The notes under the pieces: model-generated
Seen by the model: only the letters and a program-made list of their open reading frames with translations
What the model was told of the DNA's origin: nothing
Databases searched by the model: none
Made by a program: the position numbers and the translations under genes
In this document: positions 44,590 to 55,115 of the stretch, one piece after another
Layout of the letters: each line of letters starts with the position of its first letter
Numbering within the stretch: the first letter of the stretch is position 1
From: Rhizaria sp. SCN 62-66
Lineage: Eukaryota > Rhizaria, unplaced
DNA length: 64,000 nt
Assembly: GCA_001724265.1 (NCBI GenBank)
Contig: MEDY01000042.1
Location: forward strand, 186,001-250,000
Reading direction: 5' to 3'

Positions 44590-46003
44590 TCAGTGCAGCG
44601 GCGTGGCCATGGCTGTGACCGTGGGCTCGAGCAGTTCGGCGCGCGACTGCACCAGCGCCAGCTCCTGGCGGCCCAGCACGAGCGTCTTGCGGATGGTGCT
44701 GTGTACAGCGGCCATGGCCTGCTCGAACGCCGTCTGCAGCGGGCTGTGGCGGATGATCTGCGCGAAAAGCAGCGCCGTCGCCAGGTCGCCCGTGCCCGCG
44801 AAGTGCACCGGGTAGCGCGGGAGACGCAGGTGGTACTGGTTCGTCGTGCCGTCGGCGAGGCGCTCAGAGGCGAACGCATGGATGATCTCCTCGTGAATCT
44901 ATACAAATCATCATAGAATGCAAACATAGAAGTCAAATGAGAAGTTATTGAAGAGAAGCAAGATCAAGTAGAAATGACAGATGATTATACGAATATTTTT
45001 GTTATATGTGCGTATATGTCGTACCATTTCGGGGAGCACGTCGGCGACGTCCTCGGGATGGAGGCGCTGGCGCACGCGCGAGTAACTCGGAGTGATGTCG
45101 ACCTCGAGATCGTCCTCCGTGACGGGGACAGGCACGGTCTCGCCGTTCGCGGTCGTCGCCATCGCCGGTGCGAAGGTCGCCGAAGTGATGAACACGGTGC
45201 GCGGGCCGAGCGCGTGGAGCTTGTTGCAGGCGAGGCGCGCGGACGCGAGGTCAGTGATGGTGACACCAGTCAGAAGCTCCGCCTCGGTCTGGTTCGGGGT
45301 GGTGATGTCCGCCAGAGGAAGCAGGTTGTCGCGGTACTTGGCGACGAAGGTCTCGGGCACGTAGAGCGAGCCGTCATCCCCCATCACGGGGTCGCAGAGC
45401 ACCTTAAGCGCGTTTGTCGAGTAGTAGCTGCCGCTGAGCGGGGAAGAGCCGGAGCTGGGGGCCGGGCTGGCGCGGCGGCGCTCGGCCTTGAGAGTCTTGA
45501 TCGCGGCGGTAACGCCGTCAAAGAGCGCGTCATTGGGGATGTAGCCCGTGAGAATGTGCGAGTAGTGCTCCATGAGCTTGTTGGCGCGGAGGCCGTGGAA
45601 CATGTCGGCGAGATCGGCCGGCGTGGTGAACTGGCCGTGGCGGATGTGCGGGTAGCCAGAGTGGTTGCTGAACTGGCACGTGTTCAGCGGGTCCGCCTCG
45701 ATGCCGTGCAGCTGCAGGGGAAAGACGGCAGACTTGTTGCCCACGTAACCATACACTGCGCGAGAAAAATGCATGAAGATGTCAGAGGGAGAAGGCATAG
45801 GGAAGAGTGAGTGGGGAAATGCAAATACGGCGTGGGTTGGGAGAGAGTGGACGGATCTAGCTCTGCGTGGGCGCAAACATGAGTGTCCTTGCGGAATAGC
45901 AACTGCAAGGCGTACCAACAGAGGACTGAATGCAGAGCACGTGGACCTGAGAAGTGCCGGAGCGGCGGGGCGACGGGGAGCGCGAGCGCGACGCGGACGA
46001 CAT
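44590..46003 (-). CDS. Pyridoxal kinase (vitamin B6 salvage)
   Basis: Three exons (46003-45916, 45755-45025, 44898-44590) join to 375 residues. Introns are 160 bp (GTACGC to CGCGCAG) and 126 bp (GTACGA to TGTATAG). The protein phosphorylates pyridoxal, pyridoxine and pyridoxamine with ATP at the 5' hydroxyl, in the ribokinase/PfkB-like superfamily. Family signatures are the N-terminal VLCIQSSVVYGYVGN spanning intron 1, CQFSNHSGY, CDPVMGDDGSLYVPE, TPNQTEAELLTG and the anion-hole/catalytic motif FAGTGD in exon 3. It is longer than human PDXK (312 residues), mainly because of an N-terminal Ser/Arg-rich leader of about 18 residues and a Ser/Pro-rich insertion before CDPVMGD. Intron 1 was placed by restoring the QSxVxxGYVGN motif. 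The stop is TGA. Confidence 0.94.
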
Positions 46004-47095
46004 CTCCGCGATAAACTGCACGGGGAAGAAGGCAATAAAATGGAGTTTGGAGAGACAAGGTGAGGCGTTCTAAAGGCATACAAAAAGTAAGCATCATAGA
46101 GCCACACTTAATATCGCGAAATGATACCCGTTAATCAGTTGCACGATGGGATGCATACGAAATACAGTGTCGAAATATCCTCTTGATCCTGCCCAATGCC
46201 TGCCAGTCGACATTGCATACGATGACGAAGTATGATCACAAAGTGAAGATAAGCACGTTTGTGGAAGTTCGGAGGTGGTATTTCGGTTGAATTAGGATAT
46301 GTATAGACATTATCTATGTGATAAAAATTATAATCTGAATCTAAGCTAAGCTCACAGTAAAACAATCGCGAAAAGAAAACAGCGCACTATGGATTTGAGG
46401 TTCAAAACAACACAAACCATACCAACAACGACGACTGGTAGCATCCCCTTTTCGAGAACCGAGAAGGGAACTAACGTAAGACAAATATATAACGATGGTT
46501 AGATAAAAATAGGCGTGGCTCGGCCTATCTGCAAGAGTTAACTACTCCTTTTGACGCTGATGGAACAACACATTCAGCGAAAAAAACAACAAAAAAACTC
46601 AACAGTATCGGAGTCACCGCCTTGCTCACAGGATACAAACATAAAATTAAAAAGGATTCAAAGCGCAAAACGAATGGTGATGATATTACACGGTGATTCG
46701 TGGCTATTCGTGTTTTCGAAGATCGCAGTAGCTAGAGACACATGAGTCCTAGTGACATTTGCAGCAATGATATGGACATCATTGATCCTGCTCATACATA
46801 CTTGGATAGGACACTCACAGCGGGCTCTGCAACGTGTGAATAACGCACTAATAGACGACGAACAAAAACACAAACAAAAGAGAGAAGATGATTCGGACAC
46901 ATAGCCGACTCCAAGATGTTGACTTAGTACTCGAAACAGCAAACAACGAACAGACAAGTAGCAAGAGTGAACATATGTAGTAAACAGCACAGAGTTAATT
47001 ATTAACATTTAATACAGAAACGCGGTCATAAAACTCATCTACAATGTTAGATTTGACGTAATCAAGGCTGACTTGAAAATATGATAATGGACATT
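46004..47095. other. Intergenic region upstream of pyridoxal kinase
   Basis: This 1.09-kb AT-rich spacer lies between the pyridoxal kinase start and the RGS gene 3' end, both on the minus strand. It should hold the kinase promoter and the RGS 3' UTR. Small open frames (for example 46658-47008) lack coding character. No RNA gene was recognised. Confidence 0.45.
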
Positions 47096-49006
47096 TCACA
47101 CCTGGTTACGTCCATACATCATAACATCGCCGCCATTACTATTGTTTCTGCTATGCATCCCACTATTATTGTTACTATTACTGTTGCTATTGCTGTTATT
47201 GTGCCCATGACCGTGGCCGTGACCACGGTGCTGGTGCTGGCGGCGGCCGCTGTCCTGCCATTCCCTTAGCGCGGGGTCGTCCGGCCGCGGCCCCGAGGCC
47301 TTAGTCAGCCGCGCGACGCCATCGACGGTGATCTCGACCTGGTTCGGCAGCGCGTAGGGGTACGCCACTTCCTCCGTGGTCAGCGGCGAGCGCATTTGCT
47401 GCCGGCCGCAGAGGTCAATCAGGTGCCTGCGGTTCATCATCGCCACCTGCGTGAGCATGTGAGAAGCGCGCTGGTCTTTCTTCTGCTGCCGGACCGCGTC
47501 GGGGTTCACCTGCTGCGCGGCGCGGCGCCGCTCGAGCGCTTTGACGCGCTCGGCGTCTGCGTCGAGCACGGTGATGAGGTCCTCAGGCAGGTCGAACGAG
47601 TCAAGCGTCTCGCCTCCAGAGGTATCGACCCAGCCTGAGGAAACCATGCGCGTGCGCAGCTGGTTGTACAGCGGGCTCTGGCGGAAGCGTGCGAAGGAGT
47701 CTTTGTCCATGAGCTCGAATACCTGCGACTTGACGGAGTCGAAGAGATTGGAGATCTTGTCCAGCACGACTTCGGCGCGGTCGGCGTTCAGGTTCGACAG
47801 CTGCGCGGTCAGTTCCTGCAGCACAGTGTCTGAGATGTTCACCTGAGCCGGGGCGCCGCGCTTGCAATAGAGCTCGAAGATCGAAATGGCAGTCTTGGAG
47901 AGCTCGGCTGCGATTTCACGGTTCAAGATCTTGGTCTCGAGCAGTTTGTTCATGTCGGCCGAGTCGAGCTTGTTCTCCCGCAGCAGCGCCTGGCACTTGT
48001 TGACGAACGTCTGCACTTCGCGCCAGAAGAGGATGTTTTCCTCCGAGAACTCGGACTTCAGGAACTCGACGAACGTGGCGTATCCGACCTTAGAGTTGAT
48101 GATGTCGGCCAAGTTGGAGATGTCAGGCTGGCGACCGAGATAGTAAGCCGCCTCGGAGTCCTTATCGAGGAAAGCGGAGGTGTACAGCGGGCGGTACAGT
48201 GCGGCGACGACGACCCAGAGCATTCCGGCCATGTAGATCGAAAATGCGACGAAAGTTACGTCGACACTCGACTTCATCGCACCGACCAGCACGAAATGCA
48301 AGATCAGCAGCAGCGGCGCGCCGACAGCAACGCCGCGCAGCTCGTGTTTAGCGAGTCCGGAGTCGGGCCCGTATGCCGCGAGCCCAAACGCTAGCCCGCC
48401 GAGCGCGACGAGGTGGATCGCGGTCATCACAGCGCGGAGGATAAAGAGGGGATGGCTGGGCATGTAGTAGGGAATGCACGGCAGCGAGGTCATGACGTGG
48501 CCTGTGGGAAAGCCGTTGCGGCCGACGTCGGAGCCGACGACGCCGCCGATGATGGCGGCGTCGATGACGAGCACGACTGCGGTGAGCACCATGTAGGACT
48601 TAGTGTTAATGACACGCTTCGCGGTCACCATGGACCAGTCGAGTTTGCCGGCCGTCTTGGTCTCTTCCGTAGCGGTCCATTCCGTGATCTGGTTAATAAT
48701 CTTGATAATGCGGAGCTGGTAGAGCACGTACATAGCACGCAGAATAAACGACTGCAGCACTAAAGTCTCACCGACGAGCAGTAGGCTGAGGAAGGCGTCG
48801 CAAGGGACCTTCTCTGAGAGCCCCGAGGTGACTGTGATTGTGGTCGATATCGCAAGTCCGACAATGCAGAGCAGCATCATGTACAGCGGGCGCGTGTTAA
48901 AGGGGAACGTCGGGTGCCGCGTGATGATGAGGTATGCTGCGATGAAGACGGAGAGCGGGATGAGGCACTGGACCGCCCACACGACGGTCGAAGTGAGACT
49001 CACCAT
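47096..49006 (-). CDS. Seven-transmembrane RGS protein (G-protein GTPase activator)
   Basis: A single exon encodes 636 residues. Seven hydrophobic segments are visible at about residues 7-27, 42-60, 70-92, 133-152, 183-205, 222-242 and 248-268. A cytoplasmic RGS domain follows (about 295-470). It shows FVEFLKSEFSEENILFW near its start and LFDSVKSQVFELMDKDSFARF near its end, with an expanded middle between the usual helices. RGS domains speed GTP hydrolysis by G-alpha subunits. The 7TM-RGS arrangement is known from plants (RGS1) and various protists, where it can restrain self-activating G-alpha. The C-terminal ~150 residues are basic and then become His/Gly/Asn/Ser-rich, ending in repeated GHGH and NSNS tracts. 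Start ATG 49006 was chosen because the upstream frame extension begins with TTG. The stop is TGA. It is divergent from the Prp38-like gene. Confidence 0.9.
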   Translation of the reverse strand: MVSLTSTVVWAVQCLIPLSVFIAAYLIITRHPTFPFNTRPLYMMLLCIVGLAISTTITVTSGLSEKVPCDAFLSLLLVGETLVLQSFILRAMYVLYQLRIIKIINQITEWTATEETKTAGKLDWSMVTAKRVINTKSYMVLTAVVLVIDAAIIGGVVGSDVGRNGFPTGHVMTSLPCIPYYMPSHPLFILRAVMTAIHLVALGGLAFGLAAYGPDSGLAKHELRGVAVGAPLLLILHFVLVGAMKSSVDVTFVAFSIYMAGMLWVVVAALYRPLYTSAFLDKDSEAAYYLGRQPDISNLADIINSKVGYATFVEFLKSEFSEENILFWREVQTFVNKCQALLRENKLDSADMNKLLETKILNREIAAELSKTAISIFELYCKRGAPAQVNISDTVLQELTAQLSNLNADRAEVVLDKISNLFDSVKSQVFELMDKDSFARFRQSPLYNQLRTRMVSSGWVDTSGGETLDSFDLPEDLITVLDADAERVKALERRRAAQQVNPDAVRQQKKDQRASHMLTQVAMMNRRHLIDLCGRQQMRSPLTTEEVAYPYALPNQVEITVDGVARLTKASGPRPDDPALREWQDSGRRQHQHRGHGHGHGHNNSNSNSNSNNNSGMHSRNNSNGGDVMMYGRNQV

Positions 49007-49815
49007 GCTGCGCGCGCGGGGGAGGAAAAACAACGCAACGCGGGAAACGCGGTGAATGTTGCTGTTCCGGTAGACCCGAGGGTGTGTGCGCCTCTGTGCT
49101 GCACTGCTGGTTGAGAGCGGAGAGAGAGACCGCGCGGAGTGGGGCCCCCCGAAGGGAGTAGAGGAGACGACGGCTGACGGACGGGACTGGTCCGCTGGGG
49201 CGCAGGAAAAGGGTTACTGCTCCTGGTGCCCGATTTTAAGAGGTAGGTAAGTTGTTTCTATATAGAAAACAAGGAAACAGTCCGCAATGGCAGAGTTAAT
49301 GGTTGATACGTAAGGATGAGCGAAAGGGTTGAGGGGAGTTTGAGTGAGCAACCGTCGAAACGCATTCGTATTCAAAGCGCGACGAAACAGAGGGTTTTAG
49401 AAAGACAATAAAGGAGTTACAAATATAGAGGTTCTTATAGCTGTTTGAACACAATCACATCCATGTTGACGATCAAGCAAGACGCACAAAACGGAACAAA
49501 GTCACGCCACCAGTCACTTGCTCTTGGTTGGTGGCAGTCGGGCTGGGTTCCAGTCGGTCAACAGCAGTCCGTAATGTCACCTTTCGTATGTCTCATTCCA
49601 ATCGTCAACCGTCACATAACAGCGGCAACGGACACTAACGTACTATTGCATTTTCTTGTTTTATATTCTTTGACAAGCAGAACCCATCGTCGACCGCTGT
49701 CGACCACCTTGCTCAACTAACCACAAAGCCGTTGCCATACCGCATCCGCCAACTACTTGACCTGCTCCTTAACTGTCATCGCTGAGCGTTTGACGCTTCT
49801 GTCTTTGCCTGCACG
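49007..49815. promoter_or_regulatory. Divergent spacer between RGS and Prp38-like genes
   Basis: This 809-bp region should contain both promoters and leaders. It is GC-rich near the RGS start and AT-rich in the middle, with a pyrimidine-rich stretch just before the Prp38 ATG. The short frame at 49445-49720 has no protein-like features. No specific motif is assigned. Confidence 0.4.
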
Positions 49816-51333
49816 ATGGCTAACCGCACTGACACGCTTGCGCGCCAAATCCACGGCAAAGACCCGCAGCTGTTGATCGAAAAGATCATCCGTAACAAGG
49901 TCTACGACACGCAGTACTGGCGCGAGGAGTGCTTCGGACTCGACGCGGCCACGCTCGTGGACAAGGTTGTCGAGCTCCGCGACGTTGCCGGCACGCTCGG
50001 TAGCATGCGTGTGCCGTCGCGCTTTATCTGCCTGCTCGTGAAGATGTTACAAATTCAGCCCGAGCGCGAGATCATCCTCGAGTACGTCAACGACCCCAAC
50101 TTCCGCTATCTGCGTCTGCTCGGCGCCGTGTACCTCCGACTCACGGCCTCCGCGCGCGACATCTACACCACGCTCGAACCGCTGCTGACGGACGCGCGCA
50201 AGGTCGTCGTCACCGACTCCGACGGCCGTCACACGCTGTCCTACGTAGACCAGGTCATCGACGAGCTACTCACGCTTCCCACCTTCCACGAGATCGCGCT
50301 TCCGCGGCTCGCCAAGCGCGCACACCTGGAGGAGCAGCGGCTGCTGGCGCCGCGCGTCTCTGCGCACCCGGACGGCCACGTCATCGCGCTCGCGGAGGAC
50401 ATCAGCGAGGAGCTGAGGGCGCTGGTGCAGGAGGAGCTCGATACCGAGAGCGCCCGGCGCGGCGCCGTGACGGTGAGCGAGGAGGCCGTGTCCGCGGTCA
50501 AGGCCGCCATCGCCGCCGCGTCGGCTGCGGAAGCGGGCGCGGGTGCGAAGGACGAACGGACCGATGACGACAGGCGCAGTGGCCGCGGCTATGACCGTGA
50601 ACGCAGCAGCCGTGACCGTGACCGTGGCCGTGATTACTCTCGGAGTGACCGTGAGCGCACCGGTGACCGTGGCTATGACCGTGGCCGTAACCGTGACCGT
50701 GACCGTGACCGTGACCGTGACCGCGAGCGTTCTTCAGGTGACCGTAGCCGCGACCGCGAGCGCGACTCTGAGCGCGGTCGCGACTCTGATCGCGACCGCA
50801 ACCGCGACCGCAGTGACCGTGACCGTGACCGTGACCGCAGCAGCAGCAGCAGCAGCAGCAGCAGCGGCAGCAGCGGCGGTTATTGCAGCAGTCGCGACTC
50901 CGACCGCAGCGACCGCAGGGACCGCGACCGCGACCGCGAGCGGGACTCTGAGCGCAGTCGCGATTCGGACTACGACCGCAGTGACCGCGACCGCGAACGC
51001 ACTCGCGATCGCACGAGTGACCGCGAGCGCAGCGATGATCGTGACCGTGAGCGCAGCGATCGCAGCGACAGGGACCGTGAGCGTGACCGGAGTGAGCGCA
51101 ATGACCGTGAGCGCAATGACCGTGAGCGCAGCTCTACTTCTGAGCTCAGCGCTGGCGACCGTAGTCGTGCCTCAGACCGTGACCGTGAACGTGACCGTGA
51201 TCATGAGCGGGACCGTGAGCGTGATAGGCGCAGTAGCAGCGGTGGCAGCAGCAGCTCTCGGAGTGCTGATGTTGGCGCTGACTCTGCTCCGAATGGCAAC
51301 GACGCTGCTGCTGACACGGCTGCTGCTCAGTAA
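49816..51333 (+). CDS. Prp38-family pre-mRNA splicing factor with Arg/Asp/Ser-repeat tail
   Basis: A single exon encodes 505 residues. Residues 1 to about 175 match PRPF38A closely: MANRTDTLARQIHGKDPQ, LIEKIIRNKVYDTQYW, CFGLDAATLVDK, CLLVKMLQIQPE, YLRLLGAVYLRLT, YVDQVIDELL and LPRLAKR. Prp38 joins the spliceosome with the tri-snRNP (B complex) and is needed for the step that activates it. Residues ~240-500 are an Arg/Asp/Ser-rich tail dominated by RD, RDRD and RERS repeats with a run of nine Ser, an expanded form of the RS-like tail seen in metazoan PRPF38. The ATG at 49816 gives the exact N terminus seen in homologues. The stop is TAA. Its presence fits the introns inferred in neighbouring genes. 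Confidence 0.96.
   Translation: MANRTDTLARQIHGKDPQLLIEKIIRNKVYDTQYWREECFGLDAATLVDKVVELRDVAGTLGSMRVPSRFICLLVKMLQIQPEREIILEYVNDPNFRYLRLLGAVYLRLTASARDIYTTLEPLLTDARKVVVTDSDGRHTLSYVDQVIDELLTLPTFHEIALPRLAKRAHLEEQRLLAPRVSAHPDGHVIALAEDISEELRALVQEELDTESARRGAVTVSEEAVSAVKAAIAAASAAEAGAGAKDERTDDDRRSGRGYDRERSSRDRDRGRDYSRSDRERTGDRGYDRGRNRDRDRDRDRDRERSSGDRSRDRERDSERGRDSDRDRNRDRSDRDRDRDRSSSSSSSSSGSSGGYCSSRDSDRSDRRDRDRDRERDSERSRDSDYDRSDRDRERTRDRTSDRERSDDRDRERSDRSDRDRERDRSERNDRERNDRERSSTSELSAGDRSRASDRDRERDRDHERDRERDRRSSSGGSSSSRSADVGADSAPNGNDAAADTAAAQ
50600..50865 (+). repeat. GACCGT hexamer array and AGC run inside the Prp38-like gene
   Basis: Many perfect and near-perfect GACCGT/GACCGC hexamers (densest at about 50692-50722) encode Arg-Asp repeats. 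They are followed by an AGC run at about 50837-50865 encoding poly-Ser. The hexamer array is also open in other frames, which explains long Thr/Val-rich shadow frames. Confidence 0.85.
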
Positions 51334-51744
51334 GATATTCGCGACAAGTATAACCACTGTTTACATAGAACCTATACCAATTTCAAGTTATTATACACTA
51401 AATTCAAGTTTACATTTAAAGAATATCGCGAATCTGCCCACATTCACTGTAGTTTCATTAAGACGTCATCAGTTATGTGTTGTTGCGATTCTTACGTTCG
51501 TCTGCGTGTGACGCGAGGGAGACTAGGTCGGGCGAGTGACTTGTGCGTGTATTGGAAACAATTCCAGAGACTGACAACGTCCGTGTGTGAAGATATATTC
51601 AAACTAGGGAAGTAATCACACGATTTTATCTCTTTTCTGTTTATTGTACTGCTATACTCACTGATTTTGTTCTTGCTGTCGTCCTTTAAGGTTGTCCTCT
51701 CTTCACGTAGTTGCAGCGTCATCGCTCTTTCTCCCTGGGGCACA
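51334..51744. other. Spacer between Prp38-like and TauE/SafE-like genes
   Basis: A 411-bp region between co-directional genes is AT-rich at first, then pyrimidine-rich towards the next ATG. It presumably holds the Prp38 3' UTR and the next promoter. No gene is seen. Confidence 0.45.
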
Positions 51745-54700
51745 ATGACGTCCTTTTCCCCCATTGTGCCGCCTCTCAACACGTGTTTAGTGCTTCTTAT
51801 TGGCCCCCTCGTACGTAAAGCTACATTTCTCTCTGTTTAATCTTCTATATCAGCTTCAAATCCACTGCCATAGAGACCAATTCTAATATCCTCTTAACCC
51901 TTGCATCACGCTCACATGTCTCTTGCTCCTGCACTTCTCTATCAACCCATTCTGCCATAACACAGCTTGGTGGCTTTACGACCGGTCTATGCGGCTTCGG
52001 CGGCGCGACCATCTTTCAGCTCGTATGGCGCCTGTGCGTGGAGATGATGGGCGTCGACATGGGTGACGGCGACGTCGCTGAGGGCAACCGCCGCTTACTC
52101 GTAGTGTCCGCAGTCCTCACGACAGCACAGTACCTCTCCGTCGCCGTTGCCGCGCTGCGCAAGCCCATCAAACAGTATCACATGCGGTACTTCATTACCC
52201 TGACGCCCGGATTCGCGCTCTTCGTCTGGCTCGGTTCTTATTTAGCGACCGAGCTCAAGTCCGAGGCGTCTACCCACCTGTTCGGCTGCATCCTCGCCGG
52301 CATCGGCTTCTGGGCCATCATCACCACGCATGTCATCGCCACCAAGGACGACGACATGAACCTCCGCGTGTCCACCATCAAGGCCGTGTGCGCAAAGGCT
52401 GGGTATCACACCGAGTTCGAGCACATCAACACCGGCGCGGCGCGGCCCCCTCAGCTCACACAGCAATACGCGGGCGCTGGCGCCGGCGCTGGCGACTCCG
52501 CTAACGGCGCTGATGGTATTGTTGACGGCTTGACTTACGAGGCTGGCGGCGGCTTGACTTCGATCAAGGCACTCAAGTACGAGCCGCCGAGACTGGCGAC
52601 TGAGTCTGACGAGAGGCGTCACTCTGTCTCGCTCTTGCCGTCAGTTCAATCGTACTCATACACGAGTGCGAACAACCAGAACGACAACAACAACAACAAC
52701 AACAACAACAGTAGCAGTCTCTCGATCATCAATAGTGTCAGCGCGAAAAGTGCTGCTGCTGACGCTGCGGCGAGCAGCTCAGCCAGCGGAGTGACCGTGG
52801 GCAACGTCGGCGCAAGTATTGGCGTCGCCGCTGGCGCCGGTGTCCGCATCATCCCCCCTCACGCGGGCGCTGCGGGAAATGTAAGTGCTCCTTACAATGG
52901 CAGTGTCGGAAGCGTGCAGTCGTCGCCGCAGTCGTCGACGCTGGGACAGATGGTGAACAATAATAATGTCAACCACAGCTCGGAGACCCTTGATGAGACG
53001 TCGAGTGTCGCGACTGACGCGTTCACGCCCCACTTAGTCCCCGGTGTAAGTGTAAGTTCCGCGAACGATGCAAGTACCCCGCCCACAGCTTCGGTCGCCA
53101 TGCCTGGGCGCACTCTCTTCACCAATAACAAAGCGACCGCAGCCGCAAACGCTGCTGATGCCAACAGCAACACTGGTGCGGACACTGTAGCGAACATGGC
53201 TCATAACGCTCCCGGCAGTCTCAGCCGCAATAACAACGGCAACGGGAGTCCCGGCGGGTTGCTGCCGGGGGCTGCCACTGCGAACGGCGTCGGCAGCTTT
53301 GGCGGCTCTGGCGCTGGCGTTGGCGTTGGCTCACGGCCCCGGTCGATTTCGGCTGATATCCTTGTCATGCCCAATAGTATCACCAATACCAATATCAATA
53401 ACAGCAACACTGCTAACGCCGCTGATGCTGTAACTGGTGGCGCTGACAAGGCCGGCGACAGCACTGCACAGCATCATAGCTCTGGTGCCAAGGCCAAGGA
53501 TGCTGCGACTGCGGCTGGCAAGCCTGCAGCTGCGGCAACAAACAATAACAGCACGACAGTTGACAGTACTACGGTAACTTCAGTCGGCAGCGGTGCATTG
53601 AGCCACTATGACGCAACCGCTTTGCGTCTTGGTTTCACTTCCAAGAGTAGAAACAACAGCAGCAACGCTCTCGGCGCCGCGGGCAACAGCAACCATAGTG
53701 GTCTTGGACGGGGCCTCGGCGCCGGCCGCAAGCGCTCGTTCGTGCTCATGCGCGCGCCCACCAGTTCTGGGTCTAACAACGCCAATAACCACACCGTCGA
53801 TGTGGGTGGAAGCCTACCGCGCTCACAGTCGCTGCTCTCGGCGTCTAAGGGGGGCGCGTTTAGGACTAAGGGGGACAGTCGCAGTGTGAGTAGGGTTGCT
53901 GACCACTTAGACGGTGGAAGCACACAATTGCATGGCGATGGGAGCGCGGGCAATGCTGGTGTGCGTGTCGGCTTTCTCTCAGTCAAGACAGTGCAGACTC
54001 GTGGAAACAGCAACAACACCGTCACCAGCAGGGCGTCTAAGGGCAACGGCGAGCCCCTTAAGCAAGCGTTGCTACATGACACTGATGACCGCGAGTACTC
54101 GACCATCCACGAGACCACCAACACCCTCGACGACAATGACGGCGACGGTGATGGTGACGATTGCGACGACGAGAATGCTGGCGAGGACGATGGCGACGGC
54201 GTTGTGGACCGCAGTAACGTGCTCGTTGCGTCTTTCGCGCCCGCCGCCCTCAACGCTCACGCGGCCGCCTACGCCGCTTTCACAGCATCGCTCTCTGCCA
54301 ACCACAACTCCAGCAGTGCCAACCCAGCGAACCTTAGCAGCAGCAGCGGCGGCGTGCTGATCGACGCCCCGGGCTCGCCCGACTGCCGCAGCGACACGGC
54401 CGGCAGCGTGTTCAAGTTCGAGTACAACCCCTACTAGGACGAGGACAACGCGGCCGAGCTCGGCCACTCCGGCCCGCTCGGATTCGCGACGCCCCATGCG
54501 CGCGACGCCGTCGCCCATAACAGTGACAAGTGGGGGTACAACGCCGTCGGCTGGCGGCGCTACCGCTGGGCCAAGGGGTTCAAGTCCGTCTGCAAGAGCA
54601 AGCCAGCTGCCGTTACCGGTGTGATCATGGGCTGCGTCGGCGGCTTCCTCAACGGCGCGCTCGGCATCGGCAACTCGTCACTGGTGGCGTACTTTAGCGC

Positions 54701-55115
54701 GCTGCAGCTGACGGGCACGGCGATGCGTGACACGTTCGCGCTCATCTACACCGCGGCCGCGCCCAGTCTGTTCGGCGCACGCGTGTACTACGGCATGGTC
54801 AAGACGGACGAGTGGCTTATCTACACAATGGGGCTGCCGATGAACTACGTGGGCACGTTTGTTGGGCTGTACTTGCACAGCTTTGTGCATAACAAGGTCA
54901 CGCTGTCGTTTGTGCAGGCTGTCGTGCTCATCGGGTCGATTTTGCTCACGAAGCCATGGGTGTCAGGGACTTTCCACAGCGTGATGCTCGGCGTGTACAT
55001 CGCTGTCGTGCTCATCTCGGTCGGAATCGCGGTGTGGAGGGTGCGCAGGGCGAACAAGATCCGCCGGGAAGTGCAGGAAGAGTGCGAGATGATGCTACAA
55101 GAGCTCGGGGGTTGA
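51745..55115 (+). CDS. TauE/SafE-family membrane transporter split by a long low-complexity loop (in-frame TAG)
   Basis: Exon 1 is 51745-51810 and exon 2 is 51966-55115. The 155-bp intron starts GTACGTAAAG and ends AACACAG. Splicing creates the first family motif, GGFTTGLCGFGGATIFQL. The N-terminal membrane half spans about residues 8-130. A cytoplasmic-looking Asn/Ser/Gly/Ala-rich loop of about 700 residues follows. The C-terminal half (about 890-1065) has the second family motif GGFLNGALGIGNSSLVAYF and several hydrophobic helices. TauE/SafE proteins export or take up sulfite, sulfonates or other organic anions; the substrate here is unknown. Codon 846 (54435-54437) is an in-frame TAG. The next ~60 codons have coding composition and lead straight into the C-terminal membrane half, and there is no credible separate promoter or start for that half. 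Total length is 1,071 codons including the TAG. The final stop is TGA. If TAG terminated, half of the transporter would be lost. Confidence 0.85.
52684..52710 (+). repeat. AAC microsatellite coding poly-Asn
   Basis: About nine consecutive AAC codons lie in the TauE/SafE loop and encode Asn. The surrounding loop holds further Asn/Ser tracts. Confidence 0.8.

Noticed and set aside
50543-51511. 322-codon Thr/Val-rich plus-strand frame overlapping the Prp38 tail
   Set aside because: It is the alternate-frame reading of GACCGT and AGC repeats and has no independent start context or domain.
54621-55115. A separate short membrane protein encoded after the TAG at 54435
   Set aside because: The apparent start is GTG. 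The ~60 upstream codons after the TAG are coding-like, and the piece is exactly the missing second half of the TauE/SafE domain.
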